DNA of 64,000 bases from Hyphomicrobiales bacterium (GTDB taxonomy: Bacteria > Pseudomonadota > Alphaproteobacteria > Rhizobiales > Rhizobiaceae), in assembly GCA_021775415.1 (NCBI GenBank), contig JAJFHV010000019.1, positions 1 through 64,000 on the forward strand. The letters run 5' to 3'. The position numbers were made by a program, and so were the translations under genes. Positions 35,389 to 44,121 of the stretch are shown piece after piece (the first letter of the stretch is position 1; every line of letters begins with the position of its first letter). The notes beneath the pieces are model-generated. The model worked only from the letters and a program-made list of their open reading frames with translations, made no database searches and was not told the DNA's origin.

Positions 35389-35576
35389 ATGTCCGCTTTG
35401 GGTCAGGAGTGGACCTTCAACTGTCAGCAGCGTTGCCAAACAGCGACATCAATTGAATGCCGTGAAAGGGCTCTAAGCTGACATTGGGCCTATTCTAATA
35501 ATGTCCGCTTTTGGCACATAACGGACATTGAGAACCGGAGCCGTTACTTCCGCTTTTGGGGGTTAAACGGACATCC
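35389..35576. repeat. Cluster of three GTCCGC-family elements
   Basis: The clearest is ATGTCCG at 35501-35507 paired with CGGACAT at 35522-35528. Others are ATGTCCGCTTTGGGTCAGG at 35389-35407 and TTCCGCTTTTGGGGGTTAAA with CGGACAT at 35548-35574. They lie in the 430-base gap between the Sel1-type gene and the deiminase gene; I see no gene in it. Confidence 0.7.
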
Positions 35577-35583
35577 CGGTCAC

Positions 35584-36486
35584 TCAGTCATCTTCCCGGT
35601 GGAGTTCGTGGCAGGAGCAGTGTACACCTCCGCCGCCGAGTGCGAACATATCGTAGTCAATTGCTGTCACTTCAAAACCGAGATCGTTCAGTTGTTTGTT
35701 GACGTTGATGTTGTGGCTCATTGAAAGCACGCGCTTGTTGCCAAGCGACACCAGATTACCGCCCAGTTTGACGCAATCCGCATAGGCTACTTTCACCACT
35801 TCAATCCCGTGCGTCTCCTTGATGAAATCGAGTGCATAGGGTTGCAATGCATCCTCACAGACCAGCGCCAAATCTTTTTCCAGCATCACCACAACTGCAT
35901 CCACATGGACGAATTGCGGAGGGATCGGAGCAACCAGCACCTCCCAGTCTTTCTCACGAAACCAGCCGGCGACCTGTTCAGCACCTTCTTTGGTTGAGCG
36001 GTCACCTGACCAGCCAAGCAGCGCGACACCTGGTTTCAGGATGCAAAAATCACCACCCTCGAAATGCCCGGCTGTCACCCATTTCCAGATCGGAATTCCG
36101 GCTCGTTGGTAGAATTCGGTTGCTACCGAATAGTCTCGTCGGCGTGGCGGTGTCTGGATTGATGTAATGACTGCGCCCCAAGGGGTCATGAAGCTTGAAT
36201 CTCGTGTGAATACCGAGGAAGGCAGGCCTTCATCTGCTTCAGCGAAATGGACCTGGACGCCATTTTTCTCATAAACCTCCACCATTTCCCGGTGTTGTTT
36301 CATAGCCTTTTGCTGATCGAAATGATGCCCCATCTCTTCCATATTGGCGAGGGTAACGGCTGAGATGGAATTAAGTGCTACCCAGCGAAAGTGGTCGGGT
36401 TTACCCAGCAATACATCCGTCAATTTTCCAGTCTGAGCGTTGACGCCCCATTTTACAGCACCTGTGTTGTCGGATTGTATGTTCAT
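35584..36486 (-). CDS. Amidinotransferase/dimethylarginine dimethylaminohydrolase-type hydrolase
   Basis: The 300-residue protein has the guanidino-modifying enzyme core: FTRDSSFMTPWG, HFEGGDFCILKPG, FVHVDAVVVML and the catalytic cysteine near the C-terminus at C290 in GGVHCSCHEL. Family enzymes hydrolyse arginine or methylarginine, or transfer amidino groups. The exact substrate cannot be told; the shape fits arginine deiminase/DDAH. AGGAGGC before the ATG is a strong ribosome-binding site. It stands alone, facing away from the Mrp operon, so the gap between them holds both promoters. Confidence 0.9.
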   Translation of the reverse strand: MNIQSDNTGAVKWGVNAQTGKLTDVLLGKPDHFRWVALNSISAVTLANMEEMGHHFDQQKAMKQHREMVEVYEKNGVQVHFAEADEGLPSSVFTRDSSFMTPWGAVITSIQTPPRRRDYSVATEFYQRAGIPIWKWVTAGHFEGGDFCILKPGVALLGWSGDRSTKEGAEQVAGWFREKDWEVLVAPIPPQFVHVDAVVVMLEKDLALVCEDALQPYALDFIKETHGIEVVKVAYADCVKLGGNLVSLGNKRVLSMSHNINVNKQLNDLGFEVTAIDYDMFALGGGGVHCSCHELHREDD

Positions 36487-36666
36487 TGCCGGGTGCCTCC
36501 TAATTACAGCGAGATTATTTCAAATGGGGTTTTTGGCAAGCAAAATCAGGCAAGCTGATCGAAGCTCCCTTTCTTGTTTGTACTATCTTTGATAGGGATC
36601 GACCCTGGAATTTGGCTGCATATGAATGTGTCCATATATTCCGCTTCAGGAGATAATTGAACAGGC

Positions 36667-37839
36667 ATGGCATTGGTCACAGAAGAACTAATTCTACAAC
36701 AACTTTCAAAGGTCAAAGGCCCGGATCTTGAAAGTGACATTGTTTCACTCAAACTCGTCAACGGCGTGTTTGTGAATGACGGCAAGGTGATATTTTCAAT
36801 CAGCGTGCCGGCCGAACGGGCGGAGGAACTCGAGCCCTTGCGTAAAGCGGCGGAAGACGTGGTGGCGAATCTCGATGGCGTTGAAAAGGTAACGGCGGTT
36901 TTGACCGCTGAGCGAAAGGCCGGTGAAGGTTCGCCAGTTCGTCCAGCGCCAACAGCGGCCCAGGCGGGCAACGTACCCCCACCCATGCAGGCACAGGCCA
37001 GAGCACAAGGTGGGGCGCAAAGTGGCCAAAAGGCTGGTGTCCCAGGGATCAAATCGATCATCGCGGTTGCATCCGGGAAGGGCGGGGTGGGTAAATCAAC
37101 TACCTCGGTCAATCTTGCACTTGCCCTGAGTGCTGCAGGTAAATCAGTCGGCATTCTGGATGCGGATATCTATGGCCCCTCCATGCCAAGGTTGTTGGGC
37201 ATCACCCAGAAGCCAGAGGCCAAGGGCAAAACTCTATCGCCACTTGAAGCCTTTGGCATCAAAGTCATGTCGATGGGTTTTCTGATCGAAGAAGAAACGC
37301 CGATGATCTGGCGTGGGCCGATGGTGATATCCGCGCTTACCCAGATGTTGCGTGAAGTTGCCTGGGGCGATCTTGATGTGCTGGTGGTAGATATGCCTCC
37401 CGGAACGGGTGATGCGCAGTTGACGATGGCGCAACAGGTTCCGCTGGCAGGATCGGTAATTGTCTCAACGCCACAGGACATTGCATTGATTGATGCCCGC
37501 AAGGGTCTCAACATGTTCCGAAAGGTCGATGTGCCGATCCTTGGTATTATCGAAAACATGAGCACGTTCATCTGCCCGAAATGCGGAGAGCAATCAGACA
37601 TATTTGGTCATGGTGGTGCGCGCGATGAAGCAGAGCGTCTGGGTGTGCCATTTCTGGGCGAAGTACCACTTCACATGGATATCCGGTCCAACTCGGACGC
37701 TGGTACACCGGTTGTGGTTTCCGATCCCAATGGGCCACATGCCAAAATCTATCAGGAAATTGCCATGGCGGTTTCGGAGCGGCTCGATGTTGAATCACAG
37801 GCTGCCGATGCCGGGCGGCCGGAAATCGTGTTTGAGTAG
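36667..37839 (+). CDS. apbC: Mrp/NBP35-type iron-sulfur carrier ATPase
   Basis: The 390-residue protein has an N-terminal MIP18/DUF59 domain (about 4-80), a proline/alanine-rich linker, and the ATPase domain with a deviant Walker A SGKGGVGKST near residue 135, DADIYGPSMPRLLGI and the CPKCG cluster-binding pair near 303. Mrp/ApbC proteins carry and transfer Fe-S clusters to client enzymes. It leads the operon with two XdhC-like genes and a MobA-like gene, and is probably needed for an Fe-S molybdenum enzyme. No such enzyme lies in the window. Confidence 0.94.
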   Translation: MALVTEELILQQLSKVKGPDLESDIVSLKLVNGVFVNDGKVIFSISVPAERAEELEPLRKAAEDVVANLDGVEKVTAVLTAERKAGEGSPVRPAPTAAQAGNVPPPMQAQARAQGGAQSGQKAGVPGIKSIIAVASGKGGVGKSTTSVNLALALSAAGKSVGILDADIYGPSMPRLLGITQKPEAKGKTLSPLEAFGIKVMSMGFLIEEETPMIWRGPMVISALTQMLREVAWGDLDVLVVDMPPGTGDAQLTMAQQVPLAGSVIVSTPQDIALIDARKGLNMFRKVDVPILGIIENMSTFICPKCGEQSDIFGHGGARDEAERLGVPFLGEVPLHMDIRSNSDAGTPVVVSDPNGPHAKIYQEIAMAVSERLDVESQAADAGRPEIVFE

Positions 37840-37848
37840 GAATGCCGG

Positions 37849-38169
37849 ATGGCGACAATCAAGGACGAACTCACTACCGCTGAAGCCTGGATGAAGGCCG
37901 GCAAGGAGGTGGCGATTGCCACGGTGGTGGAGACCTGGGGTTCTGCACCCCGACCTACCGGCTCGCATTTGGTGATTGATGAAGCGGGCAATTTTGAGGG
38001 TTCGGTATCTGGTGGTTGTGTTGAAGGTGCGGTTATCGCAGAAGCGATAGAGGTCATCTCCTGCGGTGAACCAAAAATGCTGGAGTTTGGCGTGGCAGAT
38101 GAATCCGCATGGGAAGTCGGGCTTTCCTGTGGCGGCAATATTCGGGTTTATGTCGAGCGGATCGGATAG
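37849..38169 (+). CDS. XdhC/CoxI N-terminal domain protein
   Basis: The 106-residue protein is the XdhC_CoxI domain alone: VAIATVVETWGSAPRPTGSHL, GNFEGSVSGGCVEGAVIAEA and ESAWEVGLSCGGNIRVYVE. XdhC-type proteins insert the sulfurated molybdenum cofactor into xanthine and related dehydrogenases. Usually this domain is fused with the C-terminal Rossmann domain; here they are separate genes (next feature), which is also seen in other Rhizobiales. It starts nine bases after apbC stops. Confidence 0.9.
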   Translation: MATIKDELTTAEAWMKAGKEVAIATVVETWGSAPRPTGSHLVIDEAGNFEGSVSGGCVEGAVIAEAIEVISCGEPKMLEFGVADESAWEVGLSCGGNIRVYVERIG

Positions 38170-38172
38170 GCG

Positions 38173-38859
38173 ATGGATCCGCTAACACTCAAGAAACTCA
38201 ATCAACACCGTGCTGATCGCCGTGCAGCGCTGGTTGTCACCAATTTGGGCGATGGTCGTGACCGGGTAATTGAGGAAGGTGATCCGGTTGAGGGAGACCT
38301 GGGAGAAGCAATCACCAAAGCATTCCTCACTGGAAAATCCGGGCTGGTGGAGATTGGTGACAGCCAGTTTTTTCTCAATGCGTATCTGCCACCACCGCGA
38401 CTGGTGGTGATTGGTGCAGTACACATTTCCCAAGCTTTGGCACCAATTGCTGCGATTGCCGGATACGATCTGGAGGTGATCGATCCGCGTACGGCGTTTG
38501 CCACACCAGAGCGGTTTGAACATGCCCAAGTATTTGCCGAGTGGCCCGAGGATGTGTTGAAGACTAGGCCGCTTGATGCCTATTGCGCCGTTGCAGCGGT
38601 TACCCATGACCCGAAAATTGATGATGCGGCACTTGTCGCAGCGCTTAACGCGGGGTGTTTTTATGTCGGTGCGCTGGGCAGCCGCAAGACCCATGCCAAG
38701 CGAGTGGCGCGATTGAAGCAATCCGGACTGGATGAGACGCAGATTGATCAAATTCGTGCTCCCATCGGTTTGAATATCGGCGCTGCGACGCCTGCGGAAA
38801 TTGCTGTCGCGATCATGGCGCAGATAGTTGAGGCTTTTCGCAACCGGGGTGTTTCTTGA
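38173..38859 (+). CDS. XdhC C-terminal Rossmann-domain protein
   Basis: The 228-residue protein has an N-terminal linker and the XdhC_C Rossmann domain: LPPPRLVVIGAVHISQALAPI, LEVIDPRTAFATPERF, VAAVTHDPKIDDAAL and GFKP-like IGAATPAEIAVAIMA. The FAD/NAD-type glycine loop reads GAVHIS, degenerate like other XdhC proteins. It follows the N-terminal-domain gene by three bases and overlaps the MobA-like gene by four bases. Together with the other half it should work as one complex. Confidence 0.9.
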   Translation: MDPLTLKKLNQHRADRRAALVVTNLGDGRDRVIEEGDPVEGDLGEAITKAFLTGKSGLVEIGDSQFFLNAYLPPPRLVVIGAVHISQALAPIAAIAGYDLEVIDPRTAFATPERFEHAQVFAEWPEDVLKTRPLDAYCAVAAVTHDPKIDDAALVAALNAGCFYVGALGSRKTHAKRVARLKQSGLDETQIDQIRAPIGLNIGAATPAEIAVAIMAQIVEAFRNRGVS

Positions 38860-39455
38860 AAACCGCGGCAATCATTCTTGCCGCCGGACAGTCCCGACGT
38901 ATGGGCAAGACCAACAAGCTCATCGCCAAAGTTGATGATACGCCCATGGTAAGGATTGTTGCTCATGCTGCGGTCGCAAGCCGGGTGGACAGCGTTTTGG
39001 TGGTAACAGGCCATGAGAGAGAATCCGTTGAGTCGACGCTGGACGGCCTTGAGGTTACCTGCATTCACAATCCCGACTATGCAAACGGTCTTTCGACTTC
39101 GCTCAAGGCGGGGATTGACGCTTTGCAGAAGAATATTGACCGCGCAATCATCCTGCTTGGCGACATGCCGTTGATTGAGGCCTCGATGATTGACCGGATG
39201 CTGAAGGCATCTGATACCACCAACGGCTCCATCATTATCGCGACCTCAAACGGAAGACGCGGCAATCCCGTACTCTGGCCACGCGCATTCTTTGATGATC
39301 TTCAGACAATTGAGGGCGATATTGGAGCCCGCCAAATCATTGGCCGCAATCTGGACCGCATTGGCGAGGTGGAACTGGGTGAAGCAGCCCGGCTGGACAT
39401 CGACACACCGGAGGCGTTGGCCGGGATGAGCAAAAAAGATATGCCGTCCGTTTGA
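38856..39455 (+). CDS. MobA-like nucleotidyltransferase (molybdopterin cytidylyltransferase type)
   Basis: The 199-residue protein is a MobA/MocA-like GT-A fold enzyme: IILAAGQSRRMGKTNKLIAKV at the N-terminus, VTGHERESVESTL, LLGDMPLIEASMIDRML and a C-terminal RLDIDTPEAL. Enzymes next to XdhC genes typically make molybdopterin cytosine dinucleotide, the cofactor of xanthine dehydrogenase-family enzymes. Start TTG at 38856 overlaps the preceding stop codon (TTGA), so the genes are translationally coupled. A hairpin at 39486-39507 may end the transcript. Confidence 0.88.
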   Translation: MKTAAIILAAGQSRRMGKTNKLIAKVDDTPMVRIVAHAAVASRVDSVLVVTGHERESVESTLDGLEVTCIHNPDYANGLSTSLKAGIDALQKNIDRAIILLGDMPLIEASMIDRMLKASDTTNGSIIIATSNGRRGNPVLWPRAFFDDLQTIEGDIGARQIIGRNLDRIGEVELGEAARLDIDTPEALAGMSKKDMPSV

Positions 39456-39485
39456 GACAAGTTCTGTAATTCCCGACAAGCCTCT

Positions 39486-39507
39486 GTAAATCTGGGTCCA
39501 GATTTAC
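39486..39507 (+). terminator. Hairpin after the apbC-XdhC operon
   Basis: GTAAATCTGG at 39486-39495 and CCAGATTTAC at 39498-39507 are perfect inverses. The loop is only a few bases if the stem is not fully closed, and ATTATT follows, so this is a weak terminator candidate. Confidence 0.4.
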
Positions 39508-39715
39508 ATTATTCCCTGTCATTTCGCGGGACTAGAGTGCGTGTTCCGTACCCGTTGTCATCGCCGGTTCCTGTGAACTTGTAAACCTTGATCCAGATTG
39601 TCGAACTTGAATCCCCTCCGTGGAATACAGGCCAGGCTCTATCGGACGCGTGCTAATCCATCCGGCCGACAAAGAAACTATTGAGGGTAACCAATCCTTT
39701 TGGAGGGAATTCAAT

Positions 39716-40810
39716 ATGAAACTCAAAACATTTATGATGTTGGCCGCCGGTACGGTGGTTGGCACAAGTTCGGCCTTGGCGGAGGACATGACGATTGTCT
39801 CATTTGGCGGTGCGTATTCGGCCTCACAAAACAACGCCTATCACCAACCTTACATGATCCAGAATCCGGGAATCAGCATTATCAATGACGACTCTTCTAA
39901 TGACGCGATCGCAAAATTGCGGGCCATGAAAGAGGCCAACAACGTAACCTGGGATGTGGTTGATGTTCTTTCCTCTGATGCCGTTCGCGCTTGCGACGAG
40001 GGATTGGCGATGGAAATAGACCACGATTCACAGCTTGCGAAAGCGCCGGACGGGTCCTTGGCCTCAGTGGATTTCGGCGAAGCAATCATCTCACCATGCC
40101 TCATACCTCATGTGATGTATTCGACCACCTTTGGCTATCGCACGGATATGGTTGGCGACAATCCGCCGGATGACATTTGCGATGTGTTCGACCTCAAAAC
40201 CTACCCGGGCAAGCGTGCGCTTGAGAAACGTCCGATCAACAATGTTGAGTGGGCGCTGCTGTGCGATGGCGTTGCAAAGGAAAACGTCTATGGGATGTTG
40301 GCGACATCAGAAGGTGTGGAGCGGGCTTTGGCTAAACTTGATACCATCAAGGACCAGATTGTCTGGTGGTCAGCTGGAGCTGAAACACCGCAATTGCTTG
40401 CGGATGGTGAAATCGTTATCGGCTCTACCTACAATGGCCGCCTGTTTGCACTGATTGAAGAGCAGAAGCAGCCGGTGGGAATGATGTGGGATGCCCAGGT
40501 GATTGATGTTGGTGGTTGGATCATTCCGGAAGGGCTTTCTGAAGAACGTAAAAAACAGGCCCTTCACTATCTCAATTTTGCAACCGATACCCAGCGCCTT
40601 GCTGATCAGGCCCAATACATTTCCTATGGCCCGGCGCGGGCATCGTCCGCACCCCTGGTTGGGAAACATGCTTCGTTGGGAGTCGAAATGGCGCCCCATA
40701 TGCCAAACAGTCCTGCAAATGCGAAGAATGTGATTATGTACAATTTTGCATTCTGGGCGGACCATCGCGACGACATCGACGCGAAGTTTCAATCCTGGCT
40801 TACCAAGTAA
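39716..40810 (+). CDS. Orphan ABC-type solute-binding protein, PotD/spermidine-putrescine type
   Basis: The 364-residue protein has a signal peptide (MKLKTFMMLAAGTVV ... ALAED) and a type II binding fold with polyamine-type features: MTIVSFGGAYSASQNNAYHQPY, then FDLKTYPGKRALEKRP and YNGRLFALIEEQKQPVGMMW. No permease or ATPase is nearby. The ATG at 39716 is preceded by GGAGG. A perfect 10-bp-stem terminator follows. The ligand is probably a polyamine or a similar cation, by family only. Confidence 0.88.
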   Translation: MKLKTFMMLAAGTVVGTSSALAEDMTIVSFGGAYSASQNNAYHQPYMIQNPGISIINDDSSNDAIAKLRAMKEANNVTWDVVDVLSSDAVRACDEGLAMEIDHDSQLAKAPDGSLASVDFGEAIISPCLIPHVMYSTTFGYRTDMVGDNPPDDICDVFDLKTYPGKRALEKRPINNVEWALLCDGVAKENVYGMLATSEGVERALAKLDTIKDQIVWWSAGAETPQLLADGEIVIGSTYNGRLFALIEEQKQPVGMMWDAQVIDVGGWIIPEGLSEERKKQALHYLNFATDTQRLADQAQYISYGPARASSAPLVGKHASLGVEMAPHMPNSPANAKNVIMYNFAFWADHRDDIDAKFQSWLTK

Positions 40811-40827
40811 TCATATCCTGAAAGAAG

Positions 40828-40864
40828 CCAGGACGGAGCTTGGTTCCGTCCTGGTAATTTTGTG
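40828..40864 (+). terminator. Rho-independent terminator after the PotD-type gene
   Basis: CCAGGACGGA at 40828-40837 and TCCGTCCTGG at 40845-40854 form a perfect 10-bp stem with a 7-base loop, followed by TAATTTTG. Confidence 0.85.
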
Positions 40865-41000
40865 CAAAGGTCGACAGACGCACATCGCGAGGGTGATTCC
40901 CAATCTCCCGGTGTCATCCTCGCTTCTACAGTCACTGTTGTTTTGATTCTGATTTGCGGTCGCACGATCATCAGAATCAACACCCACTTCCCCCCAAAAA

Positions 41001-41030
41001 GCGGACATAATCTCGAGTTGCAGTGTCCGC
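41001..41030. repeat. Intergenic palindromic element, GTCCGC family
   Basis: GCGGACA at 41001-41007 and TGTCCGC at 41024-41030 are perfect inverses; AAAA precedes GCGGACAT as in other copies. The remainder of the 350-base gap to the BA14K-like gene contains the terminator above and promoter-like AT-rich DNA just before the gene. Confidence 0.7.
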
Positions 41031-41162
41031 AGACATAATGGCTCACATGTAACAATTTGTTCATTGTGTGACCAATGCCACATCCTGAGTGCAATTATAT
41101 GCTATCCTGTTAGCTACAGGGAGAAGAGAACCCCTTCAAATCACTAGGGAAGGAACCAAAAA

Positions 41163-41492
41163 ATGAACACCCAGATAATCAGAAAAACTGCCGTTGCTGC
41201 ATTGGCTGCCGCGTCGCTTGCAGGATTTGTTACCATGTCATCGACACAGCCTGCTGCTGCAGTCCACAAATTTGGGCATCTCCTCGGCGCTGCCATTGTT
41301 GGCGGGATCATTGTTAACGAGCTCAGCAAGAATAATGGTCGCGGCGATCGTCGCTATAATAACAGCAGTTACAATTGGGAAAATCATGTGGATTGGTGTT
41401 ACGATAACAGACCACGTTACCGGGAACGGGACAACACCTTTCGCCGTAGCGGTCAGCGTAGACGGGAATGTTTTTCTCCCTACTATAACTAG
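41163..41492 (+). CDS. BA14K-like exported protein
   Basis: The 109-residue protein has a signal peptide (MNTQIIRKTAVAALAAASLAG...), a Gly/Ala-rich hydrophobic segment (GHLLGAAIVGGIIVNELS) and a C-terminal HVDWCYDNRPRYRERDNTF ... RRECFSPYY part with the pattern of the BA14K family of Brucella and relatives (HVxWCxxRYxSYxxxDNTF). BA14K proteins are immunoreactive envelope proteins with unknown role. GGGAAGGAACC before the ATG is a strong ribosome-binding site. Confidence 0.82.
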   Translation: MNTQIIRKTAVAALAAASLAGFVTMSSTQPAAAVHKFGHLLGAAIVGGIIVNELSKNNGRGDRRYNNSSYNWENHVDWCYDNRPRYRERDNTFRRSGQRRRECFSPYYN

Positions 41493-41522
41493 GCGAACTT
41501 CCAGACTGTAACCCGCCCCAGA

Positions 41523-41547
41523 GCCCCCGGTTTATTCGGGGGTTTTC
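41523..41547 (+). terminator. Terminator after the BA14K-like gene
   Basis: CCCCCG at 41524-41529 and CGGGGG at 41537-41542 with TTTT following. Confidence 0.75.
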
Positions 41548-41637
41548 CTTCGGGGCACACTTCACCAGGTTAAACTGCAGATGTCGTTCTCAAGACACTG
41601 CCACCAGCGCTTGAAATTCATCAATTGGTGAGTGTAT

Positions 41638-41659
41638 GCGCTTTGTGCCAATAGCGGAT
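41638..41659. repeat. Intergenic GTCCGC-family element, single arm
   Basis: GCGCTTTGTGCCAATAGCGGAT is the reverse complement of the copy at 33157 (ATCCGCTATTGGCACAAAGC), identical over 20 bases. It lies in the 230-base convergent gap before the TadG-like gene's 3' end. Confidence 0.65.
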
Positions 41660-41726
41660 TAGTTTGGTCTTGATGACGATCTTTAAAGCTCCGAGGATTA
41701 TCCCGGGCGTTCGTTTGATCTGCGCC

Positions 41727-42998
41727 CTATCTCGACAGGCGCACGGTCGTCGTTCCATTGCCACCAACACCCTGCGGCACCGGTACATCCGAGGCGGAGT
41801 AGTCAGAATTGATGACCAGCTGTGGACCCTTCTTGATCTCAAGCTGATTAACAACGAAAGCGGTCCAGTTTGATTTCTGGCCGACCTTACTTGCCTTATC
41901 CACCACCAGGCGCCCCTTTTTAAGGTACACTGTACCCTCAAAGCGCTCTGCATCGTGACTTTTAATTGTAAACTCACGATTAGCCGGCGCATTGCGGTCC
42001 TCAAAAAACAGGATTCCTGACATTGAACCCGTCTTCGGTGCAGTCAAGATGACTTGTGTTGACGCGTTGAAAAGAAAGACTGATTTATCGCCCTCGAAAT
42101 AAAACCCGACATTGTCGCCTTCTATGGTGGAATTGCCCGAGATTAAGAGTGGGCCGTCTTTCATGATGTAAATACCAGGCTCAAGAACCAGTTTTGCAGT
42201 CGATTTGGTTGTGATGCCACCACAATATGTCCCTGGTTTAATTGTAACAGTAACGCCGCTTTGATCGTGCAAGAAGTCATTGTAATCGCAGGCCCCGGCA
42301 GCAGGCTGTGCCCGGCCAATAAGTGGGTCATCAATATTTGGGCTATCTGTTATGGGTTCAGGGTCGTAAATGACCAGCGGTCCATTAAACCCACCGCCGC
42401 TATAGGTAGTGGATGCTGCCATCGCTGTGCCCGAGACTGCGCTGATACTTTTGCTGGAGGTCGAATTTGAATATATGGCGCAATCGTTTGCCGTGAGCGT
42501 AGATGGCGAAGCACTCATTAAAATTGTTTCGGCTGAAGAAGTGTCCAGAGCGATAATGCAGACATTTTCCGACCCAGCCCGGGTTGCAGTTGCTGATGTC
42601 CTGATCGGCAATACCGCAGTACTTAAATGATGTAGGACGAATGGTGTCCAATAGTAAGAGACATCAACCGTAATCTCAGTCTGGTCTGATGAAGCAGTGG
42701 TTGTAACTGTCAAATTGGACGCAGCATCTGAACCGGCAGAAATCCCCATGCCGGAATACACATAATTTTCAGCGATGGCCTGAATTTCTGTGTCATTTAT
42801 GCTTGTAAGCCCGGCTTCTTTATTAGTTGCAAGGGCTGCAGAATCTACCGCCTGCTGGAGATTGGATTTTTGCTGATGCAACAACGTGTAATCCGTGGCG
42901 CCGCCCATCGCAAACAGCAATGGAACGGCGGCTATAGCCGTTGACAATGCGATGTTGCCGCAAGTGTCGGTCAGTAGTTTTTTTAGCCAATGTTTCAC
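41727..42998 (-). CDS. TadG-like (Tad domain) exported protein
   Basis: The 423-residue protein has the N-terminal Tad/TadE-like helix (CGNIALSTAIAAVPLLFAMGG, then DYTLLHQQKSNLQQAVDSAAL) and a long extracellular part rich in Ser, Thr and Gly that includes several short repeats (DGPLLISGNSTIEGDNVGFY). Members are minor pilins or anchoring proteins of Flp/Tad pili. Here the gene is orphan, with no tad cluster. The start is GTG at 42998 with AAGG upstream; upstream readings lack a ribosome-binding site. Confidence 0.83.
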   Translation of the reverse strand: MKHWLKKLLTDTCGNIALSTAIAAVPLLFAMGGATDYTLLHQQKSNLQQAVDSAALATNKEAGLTSINDTEIQAIAENYVYSGMGISAGSDAASNLTVTTTASSDQTEITVDVSYYWTPFVLHHLSTAVLPIRTSATATRAGSENVCIIALDTSSAETILMSASPSTLTANDCAIYSNSTSSKSISAVSGTAMAASTTYSGGGFNGPLVIYDPEPITDSPNIDDPLIGRAQPAAGACDYNDFLHDQSGVTVTIKPGTYCGGITTKSTAKLVLEPGIYIMKDGPLLISGNSTIEGDNVGFYFEGDKSVFLFNASTQVILTAPKTGSMSGILFFEDRNAPANREFTIKSHDAERFEGTVYLKKGRLVVDKASKVGQKSNWTAFVVNQLEIKKGPQLVINSDYSASDVPVPQGVGGNGTTTVRLSR

Positions 42999-43344
42999 GC
43001 GCTTATTGCCTTTCCACCTGCCACACACAGCCAAAATATACAGGAATCACATGAAAATTGAGTAAAGTGGTTCGTAAAATCAGGTACCAAAGTTGAGTGC
43101 TTTGTTAAGGTTTCCGGCGTCCGCCTAACTTCCGATAACAGACATGTCTTGCGCAAAGCTGTTCAGCGGCCGTTTTACCATGCTTCGTGTGCCCGAAATT
43201 TGGGAATCCCTGATTCTCGCTTTGTGTGCCGGATTTATAAGCGCCATTTAATCCAAAGTTATTTTGCGAGTGTATACCATACAGACATGTACGGGGAGTC
43301 TGTGATATGAATCAGGCTTCAAGAATCGTGCTAGGATGGTTGGT
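42999..43344. other. Intergenic region, 345 bases
   Basis: This must hold the promoters of the TadG-like and membrane-protein genes, which are divergent. I see no other gene. An 8-base GAATCCCT at 43208-43215 is inverted as AGGGATTC at 45280-45287 beyond the transposase; that could be chance. Confidence 0.5.
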
Positions 43345-44121
43345 ATGGGTGTATTTGGAAAGATCGATAAATCCATCGACAGGATGGGATATTGGGGGGC
43401 CTTCGTGCAGATGGCTGTTGCCGTTCTTACGAACTGGACCGTTAATGTCGGGATTTTTGCGGGGGTTGTTATGACCTACGCTAGCTCGCTCACCAATTGG
43501 CTAGCGGAATGGGGGCCAGTTGGGTGGGTTGCGATTGGTATTGGGACCGCACTCATAACTTCACTTGTATTTTCAGGAACCAGGTTTTTGTTGGCAAAAC
43601 GTTCACTGTCGGACGCAACTGCTGAGATGGTGAAAACCAGAGCAAATATGAGTTCCGTAAACCCACTAGCTAAGACTTACGAATATGAAAAAATTGACAT
43701 TAGGGAGTTGGTCACACCGCTTACAAATGTTGTGAGCGGAAAAACGTTTGTGGGTTGCCAGATTGTCGGTCCTGTAAATTTCCTATTGTTTGGCACAACG
43801 AATATAATGAACCCAAAGGGCCAAGCGTGTGAGGCTGTATATGCAGATAATGAAGTGTATATCTCCAACGTCGTTGAAGTGTTGGATTGTGACTTTAGGG
43901 ATTGTGAATTTTACAACATCACCTTCATAGTTTTACCCGCTCAGTATGAATGGTTTACCAACAACCTGAAAACCAACTGTATAACAAAAAATCCACTGGA
44001 TTTGAAAGAATTTGCAAATCAGGACGAATTGGAAAACCCCGATGATTTGGTAGCCATAGAGCCGCCTGAGGAAAATGCGAAACCCCCCGCCAAGAAAAGA
44101 ACCCGTCGTGTCAAAAAATAA
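43345..44121 (+). CDS. Hypothetical membrane protein, unknown
   Basis: The 258-residue protein has two membrane segments (about 15-45 and 53-80: FVQMAVAVLTNWTVNVGIFAGVV and GWVAIGIGTALITSLVFSG) and a soluble domain of 150 residues (e.g. VGCQIVGPVNFLLFG, DCDFRDCEFYNITFIVLP), ending with a basic tail (PPAKKRTRRVKK). The DCDFRDCEFYN phrase recalls pentapeptide-like or beta-helix turns but is too short to assign. It lies directly upstream of the IS1595 transposase (convergent) and may be cargo of the element or an independent acquired gene. The start at 43345 is preceded by AGG at nine bases. Confidence 0.6.
   Translation: MGVFGKIDKSIDRMGYWGAFVQMAVAVLTNWTVNVGIFAGVVMTYASSLTNWLAEWGPVGWVAIGIGTALITSLVFSGTRFLLAKRSLSDATAEMVKTRANMSSVNPLAKTYEYEKIDIRELVTPLTNVVSGKTFVGCQIVGPVNFLLFGTTNIMNPKGQACEAVYADNEVYISNVVEVLDCDFRDCEFYNITFIVLPAQYEWFTNNLKTNCITKNPLDLKEFANQDELENPDDLVAIEPPEENAKPPAKKRTRRVKK

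Noticed and set aside
36546-37154. 202-residue minus-strand ORF opposite apbC
   Set aside because: Shadow of the Mrp gene with P-loop motif on the other strand.
38182-38871. 229-residue minus-strand ORF opposite the XdhC C-domain gene
   Set aside because: Low-quality composition and no start signal; plus frame is the real gene.
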